Below are positions 44,967 to 53,672 of a stretch of 64,000 bases of DNA, piece by piece. The notes beneath the pieces were generated by a model, which worked only from the letters and a program-made list of their open reading frames with translations, did no database searches and had not been told where the DNA came from. Origin of the DNA: Parasalinivibrio latis. GTDB taxonomy: Bacteria > Pseudomonadota > Gammaproteobacteria > Enterobacterales > Vibrionaceae. The position numbers and the translations under genes are program-made. Each line of letters begins with the position of its first letter. The stretch's first letter is position 1. The stretch is taken from contig NZ_CP098812.1 in the NCBI RefSeq assembly GCF_036825535.1, positions 496,001-560,000 of the forward strand. Reading direction: 5' to 3'.

Positions 44967-45549
44967 TCAGCGCTGATGCGTGTTGGATATTGCTGAAGGC
45001 CACTGTCGTTTTGTCACCGCGGAGCTCTTCCATGGTCAGGGCATCAATATTGTTGCTGCCTGATAAAGTGATCTGGCTGAAGACTTTAGTCAGTGGGGCT
45101 TCAGTTGGAGTCAGTACAAGTGTCCATGCCTCAGGGGTGCCATCTAGTTGGTAGCTAAAATGTTGGGTCAGCACATCAGCGTCAGCGTGGAACAGGTCGA
45201 GGAAAAGGTCACTGAAATAAAACGCCATCGGGTTATCTTTGGCGCGAATCACCTGCTCTGTCTGGCCCGGCATTTGTTGGCGCAGTATTTTGTCAGACAA
45301 AATCAGGGTGACAGGAAACGGCGTGGCCTGCTGCCAAAGCAGACCGTCGTTTTCGCTCAAGATGAAATCGCCTCTTGATACCAAAGGCTTGTTCAACATA
45401 GCGATCTCTTTGATCTGTTCGAAATCACCGCTGATAACGGCAGATTTCTTCAGTATCTGAGGCAGATCAGAGAGCCCGAATGCTGAAGCCAGTGGGCTGC
45501 TAATCATCAGGCTGAACATTAAAAGCGCAGTACCAAATTTAAGCAGCAT
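44935..45549 (-). CDS. apeL: LolA-like periplasmic carrier ApeL
   Basis: A 204-residue protein with a signal peptide (MLLKFGTALLMFSLMISSPLASA) and a LolA-type body (SGDFEQIKEIAMLNKPLVSRGDF near 41-63, written in two parts SGDFEQIKEIA and MLNKPLVSRGDF). The LolA fold has a hydrophobic pocket for lipid anchors, which fits carriage of the polyene lipid across the periplasm. It overlaps apeK by 11 bp. Confidence 0.87.
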   Translation of the reverse strand: MLLKFGTALLMFSLMISSPLASAFGLSDLPQILKKSAVISGDFEQIKEIAMLNKPLVSRGDFILSENDGLLWQQATPFPVTLILSDKILRQQMPGQTEQVIRAKDNPMAFYFSDLFLDLFHADADVLTQHFSYQLDGTPEAWTLVLTPTEAPLTKVFSQITLSGSNNIDALTMEELRGDKTTVAFSNIQHASALSDEERRAFND

Positions 45550-45967
45550 TGAAGTAAGCCTCCAAACGGTCTGTCAGTGCTCTGGGGGAAACAAAACACA
45601 TCTCCTGATCTGCCATCGACACTGCCACCTGCGTGGTATGACCTTTCGTCAATCGCTTACCACTTTGCACATCGTAAATCACATAGTCAGTGCGCAGCCG
45701 GTTTTCGTATTCGGTGAGCTTGGCGGTCACCCTGATTTGCTGATTAAACTGAATCGGTTTTACATAGCGCACTGCAGTGTCGATGATCGGCCACATGTAG
45801 CCGGAGGCATTCATGGCAAGGTAGCCGTAATCAATTTTTTCCATCATTACGCGCCGCGCTTCCTCAAAATAGCGGAAGTAGTTGCCGTGATAGATCACCC
45901 CCATGGGGTCCGCATCCTGAAACGAAGTCATGATAATCACTTCGGCTTCGAGCGTGCACTGTGTCAT
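45539..45967 (-). CDS. apeK: 4-hydroxybenzoyl-CoA-type thioesterase ApeK
   Basis: A 142-residue hotdog-fold thioesterase. The signature DADPMGVIYHGNYFRYFEEAR lies at residues 18-38, with Asp20 in the family's catalytic position. ATG at 45967 overlaps the TGA of the ammonia-lyase gene (TGATG) and is preferred to a TTG five codons upstream. It could release or proof-read stalled acyl-ACP or aryl-CoA intermediates. Confidence 0.86.
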   Translation of the reverse strand: MTQCTLEAEVIIMTSFQDADPMGVIYHGNYFRYFEEARRVMMEKIDYGYLAMNASGYMWPIIDTAVRYVKPIQFNQQIRVTAKLTEYENRLRTDYVIYDVQSGKRLTKGHTTQVAVSMADQEMCFVSPRALTDRLEAYFNAA

Positions 45968-47511
45968 CAATAAAGCTCCCAAGCTTGTCGCTGAATGTTA
46001 TCGACAAAACGGCGAAGATCCTGCTCCAAGGGGCGATCTTCAATCACCATTTCAAATTCATCAAGCACCTGTTTTCTCATGGTGCGAAGCGCCGGGCTGA
46101 AATGATTCAAATCCAGCTCGCCATGCTTACGGCGGATTTCCAGAGCTTGCGTAGCTGCCAACAGGCTGGCTGCGGTGACTTGCTCGGTCAGTTGCAACAC
46201 CCGCAGACAATCACGGGATGCGATGGTGCCCATGCTGACCTTGTCCTGGTTATGACACTCGGTCGAGCGGGAAAAGACACTCGCAGGCATGGTATGCTTC
46301 AGGGCTTCTGCCGTCCAGGCTGAGATGCCGATTTGTACCGCTTTGAAACCGTGGTTAATGGGCTTGCGATCGCCTTCAGCACCAGTGAGGTTAAACGGCA
46401 GACCGTTGTTGAACTTGTAGTCCATCAGCTGTGCCATCTGGCGATCAAGCAGGTCAGCAATGTTGGCAATCGCGGTTTTCAGAGAGTCCATCACCATGGC
46501 AATGTGGCCGCCGTAGAAGTGGCCGCCGTGCAGAACGCGCTCGTTGTCACCATCGATGATCGGGTTGTCGTTGGCACTGTTGAGCTCGTTTTCAATCATC
46601 TGGCGCACCCACGGCAGGGTGTCTTGCAGCACGCCTATCACGTGAGGCGAACAGCGCAGCGAGTAGCGATCTTGCAGTCGGTCGCTGTTGCGAGGCGGTT
46701 TGTCTGCCTGCAAATCGTCACGCAGCCATTTGGCAATCTGCTGCTGGCCAGGATGGGGTTTGACGGCAAACAAGGCTTCATCAAAGTGGAAGTCGTTGCC
46801 ATGCATTGCCAGCGACACCATGGCGGTAATACGGGTAGAAAGTTGGGCTAGGTACTCTGCTCGTTTGTAAGCGAGACAGGCGAGCGCTGTCATCACGGAC
46901 GTGCCATTCATCAGTGCTAAACCTTCCTTAGGTTTTAGCGTAATAGGCTCGATACCCAGCTCCGCAAATACCTCAGCGGTGGGCCGAAGTTCGCCTTTGT
47001 AAATGACTTCACGTTCACCAATCAGGGCGGCAGCGACGTAAGACAATGGGGTTAAATCACCGCTGGCACCCACTGACCCTTCCTGCGGAATGCGCGGGGA
47101 AATGTCGTGGTTAATCAGCGTGACCAGTTGGTTTAGCAGTTCCATGGAAACGCCAGACACGCCTTGTGTCAGGGAGTTCAGGCGGGTCGCCAGTACCGCG
47201 CGGCTTTGCACATGGTCTAGGTTTTCACCCAGGCCGCAGCCATGAAAACGAGTCAGGTTAAGTGGTAGTTCATTGACCAGGGCTGGGGGAATCGCAACGG
47301 TACAGGAGTCACCATATCCTGTGGTCACGCCATAAATCACGCCTTCTTCTTTCAACAGGCGATCCAGAAAACGGGTTCCACGGTCAATTCGCTCGGCAAA
47401 TTCATCCGAAGGGTTAAGTGTTGCACGCCCACCATTGGCGATCGCCACCACAGACTCGATGGTGAGCGGCGCTTCGCCAAAAACAATCGTGTTACCAGAG
47501 TTACTCGTCAT
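45967..47511 (-). CDS. Aromatic amino acid ammonia-lyase (HAL/TAL family)
   Basis: A 514-residue MIO enzyme. The MIO-forming ASG is at residues 149-151 within GSVGASGDLTPL and the catalytic Tyr is Tyr60 in VIYGVTTGYG. The two substrate-selectivity positions read Phe89-His90 (TRFHGCGLG), unlike the Ser-His of histidine lyases or the His-Leu of classic tyrosine lyases. In pigment clusters such enzymes make coumarate from tyrosine as the aryl starter; that is the likely role here. It is inserted between apeJ and apeK with 11- and 1-bp overlaps, so it belongs to the operon. E. coli-type clusters lack this gene. Confidence 0.86.
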   Translation of the reverse strand: MTSNSGNTIVFGEAPLTIESVVAIANGGRATLNPSDEFAERIDRGTRFLDRLLKEEGVIYGVTTGYGDSCTVAIPPALVNELPLNLTRFHGCGLGENLDHVQSRAVLATRLNSLTQGVSGVSMELLNQLVTLINHDISPRIPQEGSVGASGDLTPLSYVAAALIGEREVIYKGELRPTAEVFAELGIEPITLKPKEGLALMNGTSVMTALACLAYKRAEYLAQLSTRITAMVSLAMHGNDFHFDEALFAVKPHPGQQQIAKWLRDDLQADKPPRNSDRLQDRYSLRCSPHVIGVLQDTLPWVRQMIENELNSANDNPIIDGDNERVLHGGHFYGGHIAMVMDSLKTAIANIADLLDRQMAQLMDYKFNNGLPFNLTGAEGDRKPINHGFKAVQIGISAWTAEALKHTMPASVFSRSTECHNQDKVSMGTIASRDCLRVLQLTEQVTAASLLAATQALEIRRKHGELDLNHFSPALRTMRKQVLDEFEMVIEDRPLEQDLRRFVDNIQRQAWELY

Positions 47512-49189
47512 TGTTGCTGCTCGTTAACTGCCAGAAAGGAAAAAAGTTATACCACTGCAGTGGTGCCTGGAGCGTGTAATTCTCCAAGCGTTTTGCATAT
47601 TGTTCTACCACAGCCTGAAGCGCTTCTTCACGCTTACCCCGGGGCAACAGGATGGGATCATGGAACGGCTCAAAGTAAACATTGAAATGCGGCGTTTTAC
47701 TGTTTTCATCTCGAAGACCGAAAAGCAGTAGCACGGGGGCTTTCAACACAGATGCCAACACAAACGGACCTTGGGGGAAGGGGGCTGGCTGTCCCATAAA
47801 ATCCGCCATCACTACACGCCCCTCTCGGGTGACGGATGTGCGGTCACCAACAATCACCACCCATTCACCCTGTTCAATTTTCTGTTGCAGCATGATGGCG
47901 GTTTCCGGCCCAAGGTTGGAGACGGAAATCAGGTTGACCGATGCGTCATTGTTGACTTCATCCATCACTGAGTTGAACTGCTCTGCATGCTCGGTAAACA
48001 CCAGGGCATTGATTTTCACTCCGGTGTGCCGGCGGCTGAGCGCCCGACAAAGCTCTATGTTGCCAAGGTGTGACCCAATCAACACGGCGCCCCGATTTTG
48101 CTCCACGATCTCTCTAAAGTGTTCGCCGCCAGTAATAGTGAGGTTGGATTCGTCAAAATCCCCTTTCCAAGCAGCAAGCTTATCCAGCGTGGTTTCGCCG
48201 AATGAAAGCAGATGGTGGTAAGAGGTAAAGTGCCCGGGTAAAGGTATATTATTTGCCTTCGCGTAAGCCGAGACCTTGTCGAGATAATCCTGCGAGGCGG
48301 CTTTGGCTGCTTTCCCAGTCAGCCAGTAATAGTACATCACAGGCTTTAGCATCAGATTGAAGGCTCGCCGACCGAGCAGACTGTAGGTGGCCAGTAATAG
48401 CTTGATACCAAGGATGGTGCCGCGCTCTTTGCGTGCTGACCAATGTTGACTCCGGCTGCACTTCATCGCTAAAAGCCTGGGGATTTTCGGTAGCATGGAA
48501 AAGAACAGCCGGCTGTGCATTTTGCTGATACGCACATTGTCTTTGAACGCATCAAAGTGCGAGAGACCGTCCTCAGGGTAAATCACTTTGGTGTCGATAA
48601 AGCGGATATCACAGCCGTCCCAATGTAGGCGCACCATGATTTCGATGTCAAAGTCCATTCGTTTGCCGGGGGAGGACATCTCAATCACCTTGATTGTCTG
48701 GGCAAGCGGGTAGGCTCTGAAACCACACATGGAATCTTTGATGGTGGTCGACCAGGTTTCCAGTGTTACCCAAAAGTGGGTGATGTAGCGGCCATAAAGC
48801 CGGGACTTGGGAACAGATTCGTCGTAAACAGGGCGACCGGAAATCAGAGCCTCCGGGTGGGATTCAGACGCTTCGATAAGAGCAGGTACCGCCGTTAAGT
48901 CGTGTTGTCCGTCAGCGTCGATTTGAAGTGCATGGGTGAAGCCAAGTATTTGTGCCTGCTTCAGACCTGCCATCACTGCGCCGCCTTTGCCTTGGTTTTT
49001 CTCAAGGCGGTGAAGTGTCACCTCGTCTTGCAGTGAGAGCGTATCCAGAGCGGTTCTGGTTGGTTTGTCACTGCCGTCATCCACAATAACAATCGGCAGC
49101 TTAAATGCTTTAAGGGTATCGACCACAGCACCAATAGCGGAGCCGTGGTTATAACAGGGGATCAGGAAACAGGGTGCGTAGCTGCTCAT
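47501..49189 (-). CDS. apeJ: Glycosyltransferase-acyltransferase fusion ApeJ
   Basis: A 562-residue two-domain protein. Residues about 5-235 form a GT2 glycosyltransferase (PIVIVDDGSDKPTRTAL near 33-49 and QIDADGQHD near 92-100). Residues about 300-550 form an LpxL/HtrB-type acyltransferase (GSHLGNIELCRALSRR near 383-398). The fusion is typical of aryl polyene clusters and fits attachment of the polyene to a sugar-containing lipid. It overlaps apeI by 4 bp and the lyase gene by 11 bp. Confidence 0.88.
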   Translation of the reverse strand: MSSYAPCFLIPCYNHGSAIGAVVDTLKAFKLPIVIVDDGSDKPTRTALDTLSLQDEVTLHRLEKNQGKGGAVMAGLKQAQILGFTHALQIDADGQHDLTAVPALIEASESHPEALISGRPVYDESVPKSRLYGRYITHFWVTLETWSTTIKDSMCGFRAYPLAQTIKVIEMSSPGKRMDFDIEIMVRLHWDGCDIRFIDTKVIYPEDGLSHFDAFKDNVRISKMHSRLFFSMLPKIPRLLAMKCSRSQHWSARKERGTILGIKLLLATYSLLGRRAFNLMLKPVMYYYWLTGKAAKAASQDYLDKVSAYAKANNIPLPGHFTSYHHLLSFGETTLDKLAAWKGDFDESNLTITGGEHFREIVEQNRGAVLIGSHLGNIELCRALSRRHTGVKINALVFTEHAEQFNSVMDEVNNDASVNLISVSNLGPETAIMLQQKIEQGEWVVIVGDRTSVTREGRVVMADFMGQPAPFPQGPFVLASVLKAPVLLLFGLRDENSKTPHFNVYFEPFHDPILLPRGKREEALQAVVEQYAKRLENYTLQAPLQWYNFFPFWQLTSSNNDE

Positions 49190-49536
49190 GCCGCCTCGCT
49201 GATTAATATACGGCCTGAAGAGTGTGCCCTGTCACCGGACTGGTAACTGAAATAGAGCTTGTGCTTTTCCTCATCCCATTTGAGGGTCAGGGTGATAATG
49301 CTGTCTGGCAGGATAGGGTCCTGAAATTTGATCACTTCCATGCCGCCAAATACCCCTTCAGTTGGTAGGTATTCCATGGCGTAACGCACAGCTAAATCGA
49401 TTTGCGTCACCCCCGGTAGCAGGGGAAACGTTGGGAAGTGGCCTTTGAAGTCTTCTAGCTCTCTGTCGATCTTCAGTGTGAGTGTCGCATTGTGCCCGTC
49501 GGTCTCAGCGCGAAGCAAAGTAGGTTTACGTTGCAT
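49186..49536 (-). CDS. apeI: Dehydratase ApeI (FabZ-like hotdog)
   Basis: A 116-residue hotdog-fold protein. The FabZ-like active-site stretch DFKGHFPTFPLLPGVTQID is at residues 28-46, with the catalytic His in GHFP. With ApeP it would dehydrate 3-hydroxyacyl-ACP in each elongation round. It lies 20 bp after apeH. Confidence 0.89.
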   Translation of the reverse strand: MQRKPTLLRAETDGHNATLTLKIDRELEDFKGHFPTFPLLPGVTQIDLAVRYAMEYLPTEGVFGGMEVIKFQDPILPDSIITLTLKWDEEKHKLYFSYQSGDRAHSSGRILISEAA

Positions 49537-49556
49537 ACTTATCCTGTCTGCAGTTG

Positions 49557-50918
49557 TTACTGCGCCTCGTGGAACAAGGCTTCAATTGCCTGGTGTTGTC
49601 GCTTGCCCTGCGCATTTTGCGGGATGGCCTTAACAAAACGCCACTGGCGGGGAATTGCTATGGGCTCCAACCAGTTTCTAAGGCTTTGTCGCAGTGTCAG
49701 TTTGAATTTCCCTGCACCGATCTCGGCCAGCATCTTTTGTCCGTCACTGGATAATACCACTACGGCGGAAATGATTTGTCGTTCACCCTGAGTGTGCACA
49801 ATGGTGGCAGCATCGAGAATCCACTCGCTTTGGCAAAGTCGCTGCTCAATCTCGGGCAGTGATACGCGCTTTTCTTCGATTTTGACGATGCGATCTGCGC
49901 GTCCCTTCAACATAAAAGTGTGATTGTCGAAAAGATCGCACATATCCGAGGTGGGATACCAGTGTTCGGGATCGATATAGGGGGAAAGTAGTTCAAGACA
50001 ACCCAACCCGTCGAGCCTGGCCTGCATACCACTGAAAAGTAGCCAAGGTGTATTTTCGGTGCTTTGCTGGCGAAAGCCTATCCCGCCTGTTTCTGTACTG
50101 CCATAAACCTCAACTGGCAAGGCACCAAGATACGCCAAACTGTTCTGGGCGGCATTTATGGGCAAAGGCCCACCGGAAGAAAACACCGCACGGTACTGAC
50201 CGGTGCTGGGTTCGACAATTCGTTTCAGTAGAGCTGGGCTGCTGACCAGAACCCGCTGGCGGTCAGCAATAGCACTCACCTGTTCCGGATATACCAGATC
50301 TTGGCGTTGGAAAGGCCGGCCTGCTGCGAGAGGCCACAGCACGCGGAACAAAAGGCCATAGATATGCTGGTGGGAGACCGTGCTTTGGATATCGGCTCCT
50401 TCGAGCAGGTCGCCCCATTGTTGCTCGAGCTGATGGAGCTCTTCCTGAAGCTGGAAAAGTGATTTCGGCACTGCTTTCGGTGTACCACTGGAGCCTGATG
50501 TGTAAAGGATGAGTGTTAAATCGTCGAATGCGGTCAGAGGTGGGGCGTTCTCTTCTTCCCCAGTATCGCAGGGTAATGCCAGCGAAGGCTTGTTGTTTGG
50601 TGCTTCCACCCGTTTGTCATGCAGCAGTGCGTCATAGTGTTCAGATAGATCGGCCAGTGCACCGGATTGGAGGTTTCCTGGCAATACCAGTGTTTTATTG
50701 GCATGGCTGCAGGCAAAAAAGGCGGTGGTGAAAAGGTAGCTGTCAGCAAATGCCAGTGCCCAGCGCGGTGCAGGATGTTTTTCCAGATAAGCCGCCAGAC
50801 GGGCAACATCCTGGACAAACTGTGGCCAGTGGACATTTCCAGGATTTCCGAACGCGACCGGGCAAGAAGCTTCCCGCGTTGCGGTACAGAGTGATGAAAT
50901 AGGAGTAAAACCGCTCAC
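49557..50918 (-). CDS. apeH: Acyl/aryl-ACP ligase ApeH (AMP-forming)
   Basis: Adenylate-forming ligase, 453 residues. The P-loop LYTSGSSGTPKAVPKS is near 136-151, YGSTETGGIGF near 273-283 and the hinge motif GRADRIVKIEEKRVS near 348-362. It would activate the aryl acid (coumarate or 4-hydroxybenzoate) and load it on ApeE or ApeF. It overlaps apeG by 4 bp. Confidence 0.88.
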   Translation of the reverse strand: MSGFTPISSLCTATREASCPVAFGNPGNVHWPQFVQDVARLAAYLEKHPAPRWALAFADSYLFTTAFFACSHANKTLVLPGNLQSGALADLSEHYDALLHDKRVEAPNNKPSLALPCDTGEEENAPPLTAFDDLTLILYTSGSSGTPKAVPKSLFQLQEELHQLEQQWGDLLEGADIQSTVSHQHIYGLLFRVLWPLAAGRPFQRQDLVYPEQVSAIADRQRVLVSSPALLKRIVEPSTGQYRAVFSSGGPLPINAAQNSLAYLGALPVEVYGSTETGGIGFRQQSTENTPWLLFSGMQARLDGLGCLELLSPYIDPEHWYPTSDMCDLFDNHTFMLKGRADRIVKIEEKRVSLPEIEQRLCQSEWILDAATIVHTQGERQIISAVVVLSSDGQKMLAEIGAGKFKLTLRQSLRNWLEPIAIPRQWRFVKAIPQNAQGKRQHQAIEALFHEAQ

Positions 50919-51469
50919 GAAGCCCGTACCTTTTTTCTGATCATATATTCCACGGCGAATAGCATGCAGGCCGCCAGATAACTGAGTAAGCCGTTATACA
51001 GTGTCCAGTATTCGACGGGCATAGCGCAGGTTATCCACGCGATCGTACCGTTGATGATAAAAAACAAACACCATACCTGGGTGACCTTACGGGTGTACCT
51101 GACGCCGGAGGGGGGCAAGTCAGATTCTTGCAGTCGGGCGAGTTGTTCAATGATTGTCATGGGTTGCCAAAAACTGGCGGCGAAAATCACCAGCATGGTG
51201 GCATTAACGGCAACCGGATAATAAAGAAACCAGTCGTGCTGCTTAAACAGGTAGCCGAGAGAGGCCAGAGAAAGACCTATCGCGCCTGTGGTGATGGCGA
51301 TGGTTTTCAATGGGCTTTTTCCCACAACGCCGCCTGAGAAAAGTCTCAGTACAAACAGAATCCCCAAAACTAACGCCAGTGGACCAATTCCCCAGTGCGA
51401 TATCCCGGCATAGACTGCCAAGGGATAAGCAAGCAGGAGAAGACCTGCCAATGCACTGACTTTTCGCAT
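50915..51469 (-). CDS. apeG: Integral membrane protein ApeG (COG4648)
   Basis: A 184-residue protein with about five hydrophobic helices (VSALAGLLLLAYPLAVYAG first, LSYLAACMLFAVEYMI last). The family is found in polyene clusters and its role is unknown; no catalytic motif is visible. Its start overlaps the apeF stop by one base. Confidence 0.82.
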   Translation of the reverse strand: MRKVSALAGLLLLAYPLAVYAGISHWGIGPLALVLGILFVLRLFSGGVVGKSPLKTIAITTGAIGLSLASLGYLFKQHDWFLYYPVAVNATMLVIFAASFWQPMTIIEQLARLQESDLPPSGVRYTRKVTQVWCLFFIINGTIAWITCAMPVEYWTLYNGLLSYLAACMLFAVEYMIRKKVRAS

Positions 51470-51723
51470 TATGCAGAGAGGAGGTCAGCCACTGCGTCAA
51501 CCACATCCTGCACAGTGCGAACGGATTTGAATTCTTCCGGCTTTATCTTTTTACCCGTGATATTTTGCAGATAAACCACAAGATCTACGGCATCAATACT
51601 GTCGAGATCTAATTCCTGATAAAGATGAGCATCAGGAGTAATATCTTCCGGGGTAAGCTCGAATAACTCCACCAGAGCATCACGAACCTGTTCAAAAATT
51701 TCTGCTTTATTTACTTCTGTCAT
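51469..51723 (-). CDS. apeF: Acyl carrier protein ApeF
   Basis: An 84-residue ACP. The phosphopantetheine site is Ser42 in ELDLDSIDAVDLV. The protein is acidic, as carriers are. It follows apeE after 5 bp. Confidence 0.92.
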   Translation of the reverse strand: MTEVNKAEIFEQVRDALVELFELTPEDITPDAHLYQELDLDSIDAVDLVVYLQNITGKKIKPEEFKSVRTVQDVVDAVADLLSA

Positions 51724-51728
51724 TTTCT

Positions 51729-51986
51729 TTACGCTTTATTCGCCGATATAAACTTCGCCAGATTCGCTACAGAAGCGAAGTGTTGACGTGTATTACTGTC
51801 ATCGGCATCAATGACGACGTTGTAAGTCTTTTTAATTGCCAACCCAAGCTCAAGCGCATCAATAGAATCAAGACCCAGTCCATCCCCAAAAAGTGGCGCA
51901 TCGGTTTCGATATCTTCAGCTGTCAGATCTTCAAGGTTCAATGCCTCAATGATCAGTTGTTTAATTTCATTGTGTAATGTGTCCAC
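51729..51986 (-). CDS. apeE: Acyl carrier protein ApeE
   Basis: An 85-residue ACP with a GTG start (GAAGG lies upstream). The phosphopantetheine site is Ser41 in GLGLDSIDALELG. One of the two carriers probably holds the starter and the other the growing polyene. It overlaps the end of apeD by 20 bp. Confidence 0.91.
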   Translation of the reverse strand: MDTLHNEIKQLIIEALNLEDLTAEDIETDAPLFGDGLGLDSIDALELGLAIKKTYNVVIDADDSNTRQHFASVANLAKFISANKA

Positions 51987-52788
51987 TGTAGCCTTCTTTA
52001 ATTGTGTCTTGTTGTTTGGAGTTATTATTATCCGGGAATAAATCCCTCTTGAGCCGCTTATTCAACCGGCGTGCTGCCGTTGCTTCTGCGATGTCAAAAT
52101 TGGCAAATTCGCCTGCCGCTATCTTACCCTTCACCTCTACATGAAAAAAGGGGCGAACGTCCGGAACTTGGTACCACTTTTTCTCTTTAGTGAGAAAGCT
52201 GGGTGTGACGGTGATATGCACCAGCCGGATATCAGTTTGGGTGCGGACTGCAATTTGTGATGCCCCACGCTGCAAAGTGGAAGCAACTCCCGGCGTGGTG
52301 CGGGTGCCCTCCGGGAAAATCAGTAATACATTGCCTTCACCAAGGCGTTGGGCACAGCGTTCAAGAAGATCGTCCGGACTGTTGTTTGGGATGTATCCTG
52401 CGGCTTTGACAATGCCTTTCATAAAAGGGTTGTGCCAAATAGCTGATTTGACCAGACAATCGCATTGGGGAAGCTGGGATGCGATGAGTACATAATCGAT
52501 AAGGCTGGGGTGATTGGCGAGAATCAGGCAGTTTTTGTCTGACCTAAGGATATCTCCGCCAGTGATCTTGTAGTTTATCGCACCGGTGTATTTCATGGTC
52601 AGGCAGAAGAAGGTGAAGGTCTTCTGGATAATCCGTTGCACCCGGTTTTCACGTTCACGACTGTTTTTGGAGGTAAAGGTCATCAGTGGAAAAACAATGA
52701 AGGTCAGCACCAAGGCACCGATCCCAAACAAGCTAAAACAAAAGCCTGTCGCTAGCACCCGCCACCATTTGCTGACTAATCCTAGCAT
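51967..52788 (-). CDS. apeD: Lysophospholipid-type acyltransferase ApeD
   Basis: A 273-residue PlsC-like acyltransferase with an N-terminal membrane segment (MLGLVSKWWRVLATGF then SLFGIGALVLTFIVF). Motif I is LANHPSLIDYV near 90-100 and motif III FPEGTRTTPGV near 156-166. The start at 52788 overlaps the apeC stop and is preferred to the longer frame that runs 24 codons into apeC. It may attach a fatty acyl chain to the polyene lipid. Confidence 0.87.
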   Translation of the reverse strand: MLGLVSKWWRVLATGFCFSLFGIGALVLTFIVFPLMTFTSKNSRERENRVQRIIQKTFTFFCLTMKYTGAINYKITGGDILRSDKNCLILANHPSLIDYVLIASQLPQCDCLVKSAIWHNPFMKGIVKAAGYIPNNSPDDLLERCAQRLGEGNVLLIFPEGTRTTPGVASTLQRGASQIAVRTQTDIRLVHITVTPSFLTKEKKWYQVPDVRPFFHVEVKGKIAAGEFANFDIAEATAARRLNKRLKRDLFPDNNNSKQQDTIKEGYSGHITQ

Positions 52789-53519
52789 ATAGCCTCCAGC
52801 TCCCAGTGCCATTGTTGACGCTGGCTCTGCATTGAAAATTGCCGATCTCCGTTGAGCCAATGGCGATAGAAGCTTAAAGCCTGTGGCAGCGTTTTATCGT
52901 GTCGAGTTTTACTTTCTGGTGCCGTGCGGGCCAGTGTCACCGCATCACCTGCCTCAATCACCAGTCCCAACGCATAAGGTGCGGTAGTGTGAGGTTCAAA
53001 GCGTGAGTACACATCCGGCAATGGCGCGTCAAAATCAACAATCAGGACTTTTTTATCCGGCTGCTCATTGAGAAAGAGAAAGGCCTCTAGAAGGGCGTAA
53101 TGAAAGCCATCCTCACCGGCCGCAATTGAACTGGCAGGTATCGCTTTTTTGGTAGCTATGGTGAAAAGCCCGGCAGCGGTATTGTGCACCGATTGTGAAA
53201 AGGCGGTGGGTGAGGCATCTTCGCCGGATAATATGTCCTGGAGCAGTTGGACGGTCCGCTCAAGTTCACCGTGTCTGCTGGAGAAAACGGTGTAACCGAT
53301 GTCTTCTCCTTCAGACAACTCAGCGGCAACCTGAACGGCAATTTTGCTGAGTTTACTCATCCTCCGTCGCATCATAGCCGGAATTTTGTCGGCAGGCAGA
53401 GCAGAGAATTCAGAAGGCCATTGGCCACTGTTTTTGTGCCATGCGAGCCATTCGTCCTGTTCTACCAAACCTGGAGAAAGTGCATAAAATCTGCGGATAT
53501 GAAATTGAATACTGCTCAT
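52782..53519 (-). CDS. apeC: Chain-length-factor-like KS-fold protein ApeC
   Basis: A 245-residue protein related to the N-terminal half of beta-ketoacyl synthases. At the place of the active-site Cys it reads QSVHNTAAGLFTIAT, so no nucleophile is present, and no His-His pair follows. Characterised ApeC pairs with the ketosynthase ApeO as a shortened chain-length factor. The start MSSIQFHIRRFYALSPG at 53519 is preferred to a frame 13 codons longer. First gene of the minus-strand operon, 153 bp from the divergent arm. Confidence 0.84.
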   Translation of the reverse strand: MSSIQFHIRRFYALSPGLVEQDEWLAWHKNSGQWPSEFSALPADKIPAMMRRRMSKLSKIAVQVAAELSEGEDIGYTVFSSRHGELERTVQLLQDILSGEDASPTAFSQSVHNTAAGLFTIATKKAIPASSIAAGEDGFHYALLEAFLFLNEQPDKKVLIVDFDAPLPDVYSRFEPHTTAPYALGLVIEAGDAVTLARTAPESKTRHDKTLPQALSFYRHWLNGDRQFSMQSQRQQWHWELEAIC

Positions 53520-53550
53520 CAGTGATGCTATAACTACGGTGATTATGTGA

Positions 53551-53577
53551 CTGATCAAAGTATTGTTACTTGGTCAG
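53551..53577. promoter_or_regulatory. Imperfect inverted repeat in the divergent aryl polyene promoter region
   Basis: CTGATCAAAG and CTTGGTCAG pair over nine positions with one bulge and an 8-nt loop. They lie in the 153-bp gap between apeC and the divergent lipoprotein gene, where the promoters of both arms must be. It may be an operator, but no regulator gene is in the cluster. Confidence 0.35.
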
Positions 53578-53672
53578 AGTTTAATATTTCGCTTGGCTGG
53601 AAGTCAAAACGAGATCATATCGTAATGGCTAAGTGAAGCAACCAGGGAATTAACTTCAACAGGGAGCTATCA

